Positions 31,109 through 39,078 of a stretch of 47,514 nt of DNA are shown here, piece after piece. The position numbers were made by a program, and so were the translations under genes. Source of the DNA: Profundibacterium mesophilum KAUST100406-0324 (lineage in GTDB: Bacteria > Pseudomonadota > Alphaproteobacteria > Rhodobacterales > Rhodobacteraceae); assembly GCF_009835145.1 (NCBI RefSeq), contig NZ_APKE01000024.1, forward strand, positions 1 to 47,514. The letters run 5' to 3'. A model generated the notes under the pieces. That model had not been told where the DNA came from. It ran no database searches and was given only the letters and a program-made list of their open reading frames with translations. The stretch's first letter is position 1. Each line of letters begins with the position of its first letter.

Positions 31109-31139
31109 TTGAAGCTACAGTGACTGTAGCAACTACATA
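31109..31139 (+). promoter_or_regulatory. MerR-type promoter P4, before the transglutaminase operon
   Basis: TTGAAG (31109-31114), a 19-bp spacer, and TACATA (31134-31139). The spacer begins CTACAGTGACTGTAGC; with the preceding G it is a perfect 17-bp dyad (31114-31130). Confidence 0.78.
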
Positions 31140-31168
31140 TTCTCGTGAACGATTCGAGGAGATATCCC

Positions 31169-31939
31169 GTGAACCCCGCCGACCCTCATTTGGCCAAAAC
31201 CCGGCTGCTGGATTTTGACGCGACCTCAATTGCAAAACTGATCGAGGAGCGCGGCTGGGCAGACCTTCCCAGCGACGACCGAATTGGGGCCATCTACGAT
31301 TTCGTCAGGAACGAGATTACCTTCGGCTACAACCGCGCCGACGACATTCCGGCGTCCGAGGTCCTCGCAGATGGCCACGGGCAGTGCAACACCAAGGGCA
31401 CGCTCCTCATGGCCTTGCTGCGTGGCGTGGGAGTTCGCTGCCGACTGCACGGGTTCACAATCCACAAGGCGCTTCAGAGAGGCGTCGTTCCGGAACTCGT
31501 CTATCCCCTCGCGCCGTCCGAAATCCTCCACTCCTGGGTAGAGGTGGACTTGGGCGACGGATGGGTCAATCTTGAAGGCTTCATCCTGGACGCGCCTTTC
31601 CTGCAGACGCTGCAGCAGAAATTCCGCGAGACGGATAGTCTGTGCGGCTACGGGGTTGGAACGGAGTGTCTGAGCGCCCCGCCTGTCACTTGGTCCGGCA
31701 ATGATACCTACATCCAGAAAACCGGTATTGTTCGCGATCTTGGAACCTTCAACGCACCCGACGATTTTTACTCAAAGCACCGCCAGAACTTCGGATTTGT
31801 GCGCGACTTGCTCTATCGCCACGTCATCCGTCACTGGATGAATGCCAGGGTTCGCCGCATCCGCCGCGGAATCTTGCCGCCGGTCCCCGGATTCGATCGG
31901 CCGAACCACCGCCATGAGGAGACGAACCGTGCCGCATGA
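31169..31939 (+). CDS. transglutaminase-like cysteine protein
   Basis: 256 residues from GTG at 31169, with AGGAGA about 7 nt upstream; an upstream GTG at 31145 lies at the predicted transcription start. Transglutaminase-core marks: GHGQCNTKGTLLMALLRGVG with Cys73 and LHSWVEVDLGDGWVNLEG with His121; the expected third-residue Asp is replaced by the NLEG sequence. No signal peptide, so cytosolic. Could be a peptidase, amidase or transferase; the substrate is unknown. Its stop overlaps the CDF start, and it is the first gene after P4. Confidence 0.78.
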   Translation: MNPADPHLAKTRLLDFDATSIAKLIEERGWADLPSDDRIGAIYDFVRNEITFGYNRADDIPASEVLADGHGQCNTKGTLLMALLRGVGVRCRLHGFTIHKALQRGVVPELVYPLAPSEILHSWVEVDLGDGWVNLEGFILDAPFLQTLQQKFRETDSLCGYGVGTECLSAPPVTWSGNDTYIQKTGIVRDLGTFNAPDDFYSKHRQNFGFVRDLLYRHVIRHWMNARVRRIRRGILPPVPGFDRPNHRHEETNRAA

Positions 31940-32894
31940 TCACGGCCACGCCCACATCGATCCTCAATCCGGTGATCGTCGCGTCTCCATCGCCATCTGG
32001 GCCAACGGCCTCCTGACGGTCGCGCAGATCGTCGGCGGGATCCTTTCCGGCAGCCTCGCGCTGATCGCGGATGCCCTCCACAATTTCTCGGACATGGCGT
32101 CGCTGGTGATCGCCTTCTTCGCGCGTAAGATCGCTCGCCGCCCGGCGGACAAGCGCATGACCTTCGGCTATGGGCGGGTAGAAATCGTCGCAGCGCTCAT
32201 CAACTACACGACACTTATCCTGATCGGCTTCTACCTGATCTACGAGGGTGGCATGCGCATGATCGACCCACCAGAGGTACAGGGCTGGACGGTGGTGATC
32301 CTGGGCGGTGTGGCACTGGTCGTCGACACGTTGACGGCGCTGCTCACCTATTCGATGCAGAAAGGCAGCGTGAACATCCGTGCGCTCTTCCTGCACAACC
32401 TATCGGACGCTTTGGCCTCCGTGGCGGTCATCATCGGCGGCTCGCTCATCCTCCTCTACAACATGCGGTGGGTCGACCCGGCGATCACCATCGGCATCGC
32501 TCTCTACATCCTCTACCTCGCATTTACCGAGATCGGCGGTCCGATTCGGACGCTGATGCTCGGCAGTCCACCGGACATCGATAATGAAACCGTCGTTCAG
32601 GCGATGCGGGGTGTGGATGGTGTCGCGGACGTTCATCACGTGCATCTGTGGCAGATGCAGGAGCACGAGGCGGCTCTGGACTGCCACGTCGTGCTGACAG
32701 CGGACGGCTGGGGTCAAATCGAAAAGATCAAGGCCGCGATCAAGGACCGGCTGAAGGACGATTTCAGCATCGGTCATTCGAGTCTGGAATTTGAGCACGA
32801 AGACCGCGCACACGAAAACGCTGACCTTTACGGTCACGGCAAACCGGAAAAAGAGGAGGAAAACCATGTTCACCGAGACACTGACAGCTCATGA
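31929..32894 (+). CDS. CDF family Zn/Cd exporter (ZitB/CzcD type)
   Basis: 321 residues from GTG at 31929 (VPHDHGHAHIDPQSG), with GAGGAG 7 nt upstream; the ATG at 31914 has no site. His-rich N-terminus, six helices with the Zn/Cd HxxxD sites in helix 2 (ADALHNFSDMAS) and helix 5 (FLHNLSDALAS), a C-terminal domain with HHVHLWQMQEHEAALDCHVV, and a His/Glu-rich tail. Proton-driven export of Zn2+ or Cd2+ from the cytosol. Overlaps the transglutaminase gene by 11 bases and the STAS gene by 29. Confidence 0.92.
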   Translation: MPHDHGHAHIDPQSGDRRVSIAIWANGLLTVAQIVGGILSGSLALIADALHNFSDMASLVIAFFARKIARRPADKRMTFGYGRVEIVAALINYTTLILIGFYLIYEGGMRMIDPPEVQGWTVVILGGVALVVDTLTALLTYSMQKGSVNIRALFLHNLSDALASVAVIIGGSLILLYNMRWVDPAITIGIALYILYLAFTEIGGPIRTLMLGSPPDIDNETVVQAMRGVDGVADVHHVHLWQMQEHEAALDCHVVLTADGWGQIEKIKAAIKDRLKDDFSIGHSSLEFEHEDRAHENADLYGHGKPEKEEENHVHRDTDSS

Positions 32895-33228
32895 CGACAC
32901 GATTGGCCTCGCCTGCGAGGGCAAGCTCAGCGAAAGCGACCTGAAACGGATGCACGCCCTGCTTCATGAGCGCCTGCAAGAGACAAGTAAGCCCGGCCTG
33001 GTTCTCGATCTCACGAGGTTCGAAGGCTACGATGGGCCGTCCGCTCTGCTCGAAGATCTGAAAATCGACACAGCCCATAGGAATGACTTCCGCCGCGTCG
33101 CTGTGGTGGGCGAAGGGGCTTTGTTGGAGTGGGGAACCAGGTTCGCCGACGTGCTGACCACGGCAGAACTCCGTCAGTTCGACCCGGCGGAAATGAAGGC
33201 GGCAATCGCCTGGGCAAGTGAAAGGTAG
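32866..33228 (+). CDS. STAS/SpoIIAA-like protein
   Basis: 120 residues from ATG at 32866 (MFTETLTAHD), with AGGAGG upstream inside the CDF gene. It matches the SpoIIAA-like STAS group (GKLSESDLKRMHALLHERLQ, LVLDLTRFEGYDGPSALLED, RVAVVGEGALLEWGTRFADV), soluble proteins of unknown role that may bind small molecules or membranes. Last gene of the P4 operon. Confidence 0.83.
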   Translation: MFTETLTAHDDTIGLACEGKLSESDLKRMHALLHERLQETSKPGLVLDLTRFEGYDGPSALLEDLKIDTAHRNDFRRVAVVGEGALLEWGTRFADVLTTAELRQFDPAEMKAAIAWASER

Positions 33229-33337
33229 AGTAGCTTTCAATCAGATGCCTTCGCAGAAGACAGCATCTGTTCGAAACCATAAACAAAAGAGCTACAGCAG
33301 TTGCGAGACCCAAGAGCAATCCGAAAGTTCTGAACAT
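33011..33337 (-). CDS. possible small membrane protein, 3' part antisense to the STAS gene
   Basis: ATG at 33337 has a strong AAAGGAG site. The first ~20 residues (MFRTFGLLLGLATAVALLFM) form a membrane helix; the rest (LPRRLPPSFPPGRTDGV and onward) is read out of the complementary strand of the STAS gene and looks like shadow. Either a short membrane peptide that lost its stop, or chance. Low confidence. Confidence 0.25.
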   Translation of the reverse strand: MFRTFGLLLGLATAVALLFMVSNRCCLLRRHLIESYSTFHLPRRLPPSFPPGRTDGVLPWSARRRTWFPTPTKPLRPPQRRGGSHSYGLCRFSDLRAERTAHRSLRTS

Positions 33338-33530
33338 GGTCGCTCCTTTCGCAAAGGAGTAACTTTGGTACGGTGGCACTGCCCTTGCCGGGGCATTATC
33401 AAATCGTAATGTTTTAGCGGCTCAGGGCGCCAGTTGGTTAACATAAACTTCATTATGCGTATTTATACTTAGTGTTGCGATAGTATATTATCGTATATAT
33501 GCTGGACTCCTCTCACGGAGGTTCCGCAGC
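33229..33530. other. AT-rich gap with dyads
   Basis: About 300 bases. Contains the possible small membrane ORF start, a CTCCTTT-CGC-AAAGGAG hairpin (33343-33359) that would mask that ORF's ribosome site, and an AT-rich dyad CGATA-GTATAT-TATCG (33478-33493) about 40 bp before the 33531 gene, which may be its operator. Distinctly lower GC than both flanks. Confidence 0.45.
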
Positions 33531-34226
33531 ATGCACTATCTGATCAAGAAGCTCCTCCCCTCGGTTGCAGTCGCTTTCACCGTGACTGGTCTTTCGCTAC
33601 CAATGTCCGCCCGAGCGCAGACATACCCGATCGACTGCGCGATCCTCTTGTGTCTGTCTGGCGGCTGGCCCGCTTCCGTCCCTTGCGCCCGAGCTCGCGC
33701 CGAATTCATCAGGCGTATCACGCCTTGGCCAGTGGAACCGCCGCTGCAAATCTGGCGCTGTCCCATGGGCGCCTCCTATGAGGGCGATCGGCCACCAAAC
33801 AACGCTGGCCGTATCTTTGAAGCCTTGTACTGGCCCGACAGCCGTCGACCGCTCCAATCCTTGCCAAGAGACAAATTCGTTCCCGCCGACCAGGCCCTCC
33901 GGCTCGTTCAAGATCGGGCGGACATCAATATCAGCGGACCTGAGTTCAATTTCGTACGATCCATCCGTGTCTTTGATGTTCGTTACGCGCGGCAATACGA
34001 AGCAGGAAACGAAGGAGACTGCGAACGCTACGCCACTGTAGTCCTCGGCACTTATGGAACCCAAGGCGATTTCTCATGGCAGCGATCTTCTATAACTGCC
34101 CTGCCTGAGGGCCATGTGGGACTTGAACGTTGGGGCCAGAATTGCCCGGGTATCTATCACCGATCTGTCTTCGTCGATTGGCGTGACTATGATGGCAACT
34201 ACGACTTCGAACAGGTGAACTACTAG
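33531..34226 (+). CDS. secreted Cys-containing protein, TrbM-like N-terminus
   Basis: 231 residues with a signal peptide (cleavage near ARA-QT) and GGAGG 10 nt before the ATG. The segment after cleavage, PIDCAILLCLSGGWPASVPC and on to PLQIWRCPMG, resembles small exported proteins (TrbM-like) encoded in alphaproteobacterial conjugation regions. The rest (about 90-231) has no family I know. No other transfer genes are present in the window, so it is either a stray part of a mating system or an independent periplasmic protein. Confidence 0.65.
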   Translation: MHYLIKKLLPSVAVAFTVTGLSLPMSARAQTYPIDCAILLCLSGGWPASVPCARARAEFIRRITPWPVEPPLQIWRCPMGASYEGDRPPNNAGRIFEALYWPDSRRPLQSLPRDKFVPADQALRLVQDRADINISGPEFNFVRSIRVFDVRYARQYEAGNEGDCERYATVVLGTYGTQGDFSWQRSSITALPEGHVGLERWGQNCPGIYHRSVFVDWRDYDGNYDFEQVNY

Positions 34227-34229
34227 CGC

Positions 34230-34249
34230 TGGCAAAGACAGCTTTGCCA
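34230..34249 (+). terminator. hairpin after the 33531 gene
   Basis: TGGCAAAG (34230-34237), ACAG, CTTTGCCA (34242-34249): perfect 8-bp stem three bases after the TAG stop. No T-run follows, so it may be an RNA-stabilising end or a weak terminator. Confidence 0.5.
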
Positions 34250-34488
34250 TCATGCTGCGAGAATTTGAGCGTGCTGAGTTGCTCAAATACCGGCTCTTCG
34301 CTGCTTTCGGTGCGCATGTCCGGAGAGCGGACGAAGGGGCCGTTCAGAGGTCTGAATTCAACGGCCTCTTCAGATACCGACCTTTCACTGATTTCTTACG
34401 AATCTAAACAGTAAGTATGGCTCGGGTCTGCGAAGCCGCGGCCAAGCCTCCCCCATCGTTCGGCATTGTGATCGGCGACGGTTTGCTT

Positions 34489-34508
34489 CATATCAGCGGT
34501 TGCTGATA
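34489..34508. promoter_or_regulatory. candidate ArsR operator, copy 2
   Basis: CATATCAGCGGTTGCTGATA. Shares CATATCAGCG, the spacing and the TGATA arm with 40468-40489; also contains the longer perfect arms TATCAGC/GCTGATA. It lies 31 bp before the ATG of the CcmG-like gene. Confidence 0.55.
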
Positions 34509-34539
34509 CCTTATTCCTTCCAAGCATTGATGGCAGGCT

Positions 34540-35118
34540 ATGAGTTCGAAGGATAACCAAGAAAAGCGGCGCCGGAGCGGACGGCCGCTCATGATTTTGC
34601 CTATTCTTCTGTTTGGGTTGCTGGGCGTAGTCTTCTACTGGGGCCTCTGGAACAACGACGACCGGTTGCCCTCGACGCTGATCGGAAGACCAATCCCGGA
34701 ATTCGCGCTCCCGCCCATCGAAGGGCGGCAGGACGGCCTAGCCTCGGCGAACCTGCAAGACCAGGTTTCTCTCGTCAACGTCTGGGCGTCGTGGTGCGTC
34801 CCCTGCCGCACGGAGAACCCGCTTCTCGTCGATCTTGCCGAAGCGGGCACCGTTCCGATCTACGGTATCAACTACAAGGACGATGCCGAGGAGGCGCTGG
34901 GTTTCCTCGAAGAGCTCGGCGATCCCTTCACCCGCATCGGCGCGGACCGATCAGGCCGCGTTGCGATAGACTGGGGCGTCTATGGAGTGCCGGAAACATA
35001 CATAATCGACGCCGAGGGGCGCATTGCATACAAGCATGTCGGCCCCTTTGATCAGGCCTCGCTTGAGGAGGACATTCTGCCGGTCGTGCGCCGGTTGCAG
35101 GCTGAGAGCGACCCGTGA
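34540..35118 (+). CDS. CcmG/DsbE-like thiol:disulfide interchange protein
   Basis: 192 residues with an N-terminal membrane anchor (ILPILLFGLLGVVFYWGLW). Thioredoxin-type active site WCVPC in VNVWASWCVPCRTENPLLVD, then GVYGVPETYIIDAEGRIAYK, the CcmG hallmark. CcmG reduces apocytochrome cysteines before haem attachment. Other ccm genes are absent, so this copy may serve SCO proteins or the di-haem peroxidase (inference). Overlaps tlpA by four bases. Confidence 0.9.
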   Translation: MSSKDNQEKRRRSGRPLMILPILLFGLLGVVFYWGLWNNDDRLPSTLIGRPIPEFALPPIEGRQDGLASANLQDQVSLVNVWASWCVPCRTENPLLVDLAEAGTVPIYGINYKDDAEEALGFLEELGDPFTRIGADRSGRVAIDWGVYGVPETYIIDAEGRIAYKHVGPFDQASLEEDILPVVRRLQAESDP

Positions 35119-35636
35119 GGCGACGTGACGTCCTTGCCGGAGTCTTGGCGCTTGCGGCAAGCCCTGCCTCCGCCCGACCACCGATCCCTAATCACGGGAC
35201 TCCGCGTGATCTCCTGTCGCCGCCTTTCGTGGATGGAGATGGACGGGATCTGACGCTGGCGGACTTCGAGGGACGTGTCGTGCTTCTGAACATTTGGGCG
35301 ACTTGGTGCCCGCCTTGTCGCGAGGAGATGCCGACGCTCGACGCGCTGCAAGCGCGCCTCGGCGGATCGGATTTTCATGTTCTGCCGCTGTCGATCGATC
35401 GGGCCGGTCTCGAACCTGTGCGCCGCTTCTACCGAGAGACCGGCATTCGCAACCTCGATCTCTATATCGCGGAGGATACGCGCGCGATGCTGGCCTTGGC
35501 CGTGGTGGGTCTGCCGACAACGATTCTGATCGACCGCATTGGGCGCGAGCGGGGGCGCCTCGCAGGCCCGGCCGAATGGAACAGCCCCGAAGCCGTTGCG
35601 CAGATAAGCGCTCTTATTGACGAACGTAAGCAATAG
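35115..35636 (+). CDS. TlpA-like thioredoxin
   Basis: 173 residues from GTG at 35115 (overlap GTGA with the previous stop). Signal peptide (VLAGVLALAASPASA) and active site WCPPC in LNIWATWCPPCREEMPTLDA; cis-Pro in VGLPTTILID. TlpA proteins reduce SCO and CuA cysteines in the periplasm. Next to CcdA, which would supply its electrons. Confidence 0.9.
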   Translation: MRRRDVLAGVLALAASPASARPPIPNHGTPRDLLSPPFVDGDGRDLTLADFEGRVVLLNIWATWCPPCREEMPTLDALQARLGGSDFHVLPLSIDRAGLEPVRRFYRETGIRNLDLYIAEDTRAMLALAVVGLPTTILIDRIGRERGRLAGPAEWNSPEAVAQISALIDERKQ

Positions 35637-35718
35637 GACATGGAAAAGCACGACGACCGCGCCAGCCGTTCCGCTCCGTGCGCACACGTGGTGGCGGTCT
35701 ACCGATCAGTTTGGAGAT

Positions 35719-36453
35719 GTGGATTTGATTGAACTTTCCGTTCTTGGACTAATGGCGGCATTGCTGGCCGGTGCCGTTTCCTTTCTGTCGCCCTGCGTGC
35801 TGCCGCTCGTGCCCGGCTACGTATCCTACGTTGCCGGACGTACGGTCACCGGCAGTGCAGCGCCTTCGAAGGGGCGGGCCGTCTGGCTCAGCTTCTGTTT
35901 CGTCCTTGGCTTCTCCACGATATTCATCGCGCTTGGGGCCTCTGCCACCGCGCTCGGTCAGGCGCTGCTGCAGTGGCGCTACGAACTCAACCTCGTCGGC
36001 GGCGCGATCGTGATCCTGTTCGGTCTGTTCATGATCGGGGCAGCGCGCCTGTCGGCCATGGAGCGCGACCTGCGTTTTCATCTCGACCTGCCGGGCGGGC
36101 AACCGGTCGCCTCCTACGTGCTCGGACTCGCCTTCGGTTTCGGCTGGACACCGTGCATCGGGCCGATCCTCGGCGCCATCCTAACCGCCAGCGCGACAAG
36201 CGCGACGATTGGCGAGGGCGTCGCATTGCTTGCCTTCTACTCGGCCGGCCTTGGGATCCCGTTTCTGGTCGTCGCGGGGTTCACCGACAGTATTGCCGGC
36301 AGGCTGCGCGGCATCGGTCGTTGGGGTCGCCGCCTGCATCAGGCTGCGGGCGGCGTCATGATCCTGATGGGTTTGGCGATGATGACCGGGCGGTTGAGCG
36401 CACTGGCCTACTGGCTGCTGGACACCTTCCCTGTCCTTGCGCGGATCGGGTGA
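35719..36453 (+). CDS. ccdA: CcdA-like thiol electron transporter
   Basis: 244 residues if started at GTG 35719 (VDLIELSVLG), 4 nt after GGAG; a TTG at 35725 has better spacing and is an alternative. ATG at 35617 would overlap tlpA. Six membrane helices and the two redox Cys motifs: FLSPCVLPLVPGYVSY and FGWTPCIGPILGAIL. It passes reducing power from cytosolic thioredoxin to TlpA and CcmG, its upstream neighbours. Confidence 0.9.
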   Translation: MDLIELSVLGLMAALLAGAVSFLSPCVLPLVPGYVSYVAGRTVTGSAAPSKGRAVWLSFCFVLGFSTIFIALGASATALGQALLQWRYELNLVGGAIVILFGLFMIGAARLSAMERDLRFHLDLPGGQPVASYVLGLAFGFGWTPCIGPILGAILTASATSATIGEGVALLAFYSAGLGIPFLVVAGFTDSIAGRLRGIGRWGRRLHQAAGGVMILMGLAMMTGRLSALAYWLLDTFPVLARIG

Positions 36454-36457
36454 ACAG

Positions 36458-37072
36458 ATGCGACTGTACGAGAAACATATCCTCCCTCGGCTGACGCATC
36501 TGGCGATGGGCCAGGATCAACTTCTTCCCTACCGGCGCCGCGCCGCCTCCGGGCTGCATGGACGTGTGCTGGAGATCGGGATCGGCTCGGGCCTGAACCT
36601 TGCGCTCTACCCCGAGGCCGTGCGTCAGATCATCGGTGTTGACCCGTCGCCCGAACTCCTCTCTCGGGCCGCGCAAACCTCCCATGGCCTGATGCCCACG
36701 GCCGAGATGATCGAGGGCGTGGCCGAAGCATTGCCGCTGGAGGATCGCAGCGTCGACTGCGTCGTCGCCACCTGGGCGCTCTGCAGCGTGTCGGAGCCGG
36801 AGAAGGCGCTCGCCGAGATCCGGCGCGTTCTCAAGCCGGACGGCATCTTCCGCTTCGTCGAGCATGGTTTGGCGCCGGAAGCCCGTGTCCGGCGCTGGCA
36901 GCGCTGGCTCACGCCTGCCTGGAAGCGTTGCGCCGGGAACTGTCACCTTGACCGCCCGACGAACGCCCTTGTCGAGAAGAGCGGGTTTCGGATCGAGCGG
37001 CTCGACACCGGCTACGCGACAGGTCCGAGGCCATTCGTATTCATGTATGAGGGGCAAGCTCGCCTCTACTGA
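36458..37072 (+). CDS. class I SAM-dependent methyltransferase
   Basis: 204 residues from ATG at 36458 (MRLYEKHILP). SAM-binding motif I VLEIGIGSGLNLALY (about 40-55), then DPSPELL, motif II VDCVVATWALCSV and LAEIRRVLKPDGIFRFVEHG. Similar to small methyltransferases of the UbiE/thiol group that occur beside metal genes; substrate unknown (metalloid, thiol or lipid are possible). Starts 4 nt after ccdA, so same operon. Confidence 0.83.
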   Translation: MRLYEKHILPRLTHLAMGQDQLLPYRRRAASGLHGRVLEIGIGSGLNLALYPEAVRQIIGVDPSPELLSRAAQTSHGLMPTAEMIEGVAEALPLEDRSVDCVVATWALCSVSEPEKALAEIRRVLKPDGIFRFVEHGLAPEARVRRWQRWLTPAWKRCAGNCHLDRPTNALVEKSGFRIERLDTGYATGPRPFVFMYEGQARLY

Positions 37073-37184
37073 GGAAGCTTGGAAAAAGAACAACATCGGC
37101 TTTCGATTCGTGGCGCAACACTAATGGCAAGGCAATCAATTCCCGCCTCGAACTTTTGCTGCAGGCTCCGCATTATGAGGTATT

Positions 37185-37844
37185 ATGAGTAGTCAGAAAG
37201 ATAACCGGCAGGCCAATCTGACGCGCGGCATCCGCGTCGAGATCGCCAGCCTCGTCTACAACATCATCGAGGTCGTCGTATCCGTCACCGTGGGACTTCT
37301 GACCGGCAGCGCGGCACTGGTAAGCTGGGGTCTCGACAGCACGGTCGAAGCCACCTCAGCCGCGACGCTGATCTGGCGCTTGAAGGGGGAGAAGGACGGT
37401 GCCGGCAAGCGCACGGTCCTGCACCGCAAGAAGGTCGCGCTCTACGTGGTTGCCTGTGCCTTCTGGATCGTCGTCGCGGCGATCCTCTACGAGGCGGTCT
37501 CCGCCTTCATTTCGCAGAAGGCGCCGGGCTTCAACTGGTGGGGTATCGCGATTCTGGGTGCTTCGCTCGTGGTCAACCCGTTCCTCGCCTGGGGCAAGTA
37601 TCGCTATGGCAAACGGCTCGATGCGCCCGCCCTGAAGTACGATGCCAAGGACACCATGATCTGCCAGTATCAGACAATCGTGGTGTTGGCCGGGATCGGT
37701 CTGACGCAATGGATGGGCTGGTGGTGGGCCGACCCGGTCGCGGCGCTTCTGATCGTGCCCTACGTTGCGTGGGAAGCGTTTGAGGCCACCAAGGATGCGC
37801 GGTCGGTCGAGCCGGAGGAGGCCGACGCTACTGCCGACGCCTGA
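37185..37844 (+). CDS. CDF-related cation transporter
   Basis: 219 residues, GAGG before the ATG. Six helices; helix 2 carries SWGLDSTVEATSAATL and helix 5 YDAKDTMICQYQT, an Asp/Cys variant of the CDF metal site. No cytosolic C-terminal domain. Likely a cation exporter, but the altered sites leave the metal open. Its 3' end overlaps the convergent P450 gene by 17 bases. Confidence 0.78.
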   Translation: MSSQKDNRQANLTRGIRVEIASLVYNIIEVVVSVTVGLLTGSAALVSWGLDSTVEATSAATLIWRLKGEKDGAGKRTVLHRKKVALYVVACAFWIVVAAILYEAVSAFISQKAPGFNWWGIAILGASLVVNPFLAWGKYRYGKRLDAPALKYDAKDTMICQYQTIVVLAGIGLTQWMGWWWADPVAALLIVPYVAWEAFEATKDARSVEPEEADATADA

Positions 37845-39075
37845 CGTTGCGCATGATGAACCGGGATTTAGGCATGGGCGGCAGTTCTCCGGTTTCCAGA
37901 TCCAGATCCTGATCCGGCACTTCGTAGTCGATGGCGTTCACGAAGAAACTGCAAAACGCCTTCATCTGGCTGATCGCGATCCACTCGCCCGGACAACGGT
38001 GGTTCCTGTGGTGATCGCCACCGCCCTGCGGAATGAACTCGTAGGGAGTGACCTCCCGATCGTGAAACCGCTCGGGCCGGAACTCTTGCGGCGCGTCCCA
38101 CGAACGAGCGTCGGTATTCGTGCCGTAGAGGTCGAGCAGAACCCTGTACCCTTTGGGAAAGCGATATCCGCGCCACTCGAAATCGCTCTTCACCCGTGCC
38201 GCAACCGCGGGAAAGAACGGATACAGACGGCGGACCTCTTGCACGAAAGGTTCGAGCTGTCCCTCGTCGTCCTTCAGCTTTTGCCGCCACTCGGGATGCC
38301 GATGTAAAGCATGCGCCGCCTGAACTATGAACACGGATAGCGCGACGGTCGGGCGCAGGACATTCAACAGCTCTACGGCGGCCACCCTGGGGGTCAACAA
38401 CTCCCCATCGAGATCGCGCCATGTCGCGATGATATGAAGGGCACTTTCCTGCGTCGGCTGAAGCTCACCATCGCGGACCTGTTGGATTAGCCGTGCTGCC
38501 CATTTTTCCAGGCGGTGGCGCGCCAGACGCGCGCGCCAGTGTTTGGGGCCAAGGGCCCCGGCGTCCTGAAAAAGCGCTGTAAGCTGCGCCGTTCGGGTCG
38601 CCACCTCAGCTTCATTAAGCGGCACCCTGGCCCAGGCGCAGGCAGCTCTTGTGAGCATTTCGCGCACTTCGTCATAGAGGACGACCTCGTTCCTCGCCTC
38701 CCAGTCCGGCGCATAGTTGTCCAACATGTGAAGAGACGTGCCCTCAAGCGCGGCGATCCGCTCGGTCCCCATGAGTGACATGAACATCTTCTTGCGGTGC
38801 TGGTGGGCAGCGCCGTCCAATCCCTGAACGCCGCCTTCTCCCAGCAGGGACTTCTGTATGCGGCCTGGCATCGAGCCTGCGCGGATCAGCCGGTCTTCCC
38901 GATAGAAGGCTTCTGCCGCCGCCGCGCCGGTCATGCAGATCGTCTCTTGAAGGAGGATGCGGGTTTCGAACAGGTCTGTGTCGAGTGCGCGGCAGGTCTC
39001 CGAAATGAACCCATATGGGTTGCGCAGCAGGGCAAGTGTGCTGTCAAAGCCTTTCGCAGATGGTATGCCGAACAT
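37828..39075 (-). CDS. CYP152-type cytochrome P450 (fatty-acid peroxygenase family)
   Basis: 415 residues. Haem-binding loop FIPQGGGDHHRNHRCPGEW with axial Cys361. The I-helix lacks the usual Thr and has LLNVLRPTVAL instead: Arg241-Pro242 matches the Arg-Pro pair with which CYP152 enzymes hold the fatty-acid carboxylate and use H2O2 directly. Such enzymes hydroxylate or decarboxylate fatty acids with peroxide and need no reductase, which fits the absence of redox partners here. Three-nt gap from lspA copy 2: last gene of the CDF-lspA-P450 operon. Confidence 0.9.
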   Translation of the reverse strand: MFGIPSAKGFDSTLALLRNPYGFISETCRALDTDLFETRILLQETICMTGAAAAEAFYREDRLIRAGSMPGRIQKSLLGEGGVQGLDGAAHQHRKKMFMSLMGTERIAALEGTSLHMLDNYAPDWEARNEVVLYDEVREMLTRAACAWARVPLNEAEVATRTAQLTALFQDAGALGPKHWRARLARHRLEKWAARLIQQVRDGELQPTQESALHIIATWRDLDGELLTPRVAAVELLNVLRPTVALSVFIVQAAHALHRHPEWRQKLKDDEGQLEPFVQEVRRLYPFFPAVAARVKSDFEWRGYRFPKGYRVLLDLYGTNTDARSWDAPQEFRPERFHDREVTPYEFIPQGGGDHHRNHRCPGEWIAISQMKAFCSFFVNAIDYEVPDQDLDLETGELPPMPKSRFIMRNVRRRQ

Positions 39076-39078
39076 GGG

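Larger units (their letters stand above)
34227..34539. other. gap before the CcmG/TlpA/CcdA operon
   Basis: About 310 bases. Holds the hairpin at 34230-34249 and, about 30 bp before the next gene, the ATATCA-N8-TGATA dyad shared with the ArsR promoter region. Open frames here (34074-34317 minus) look like chance. Confidence 0.5.
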
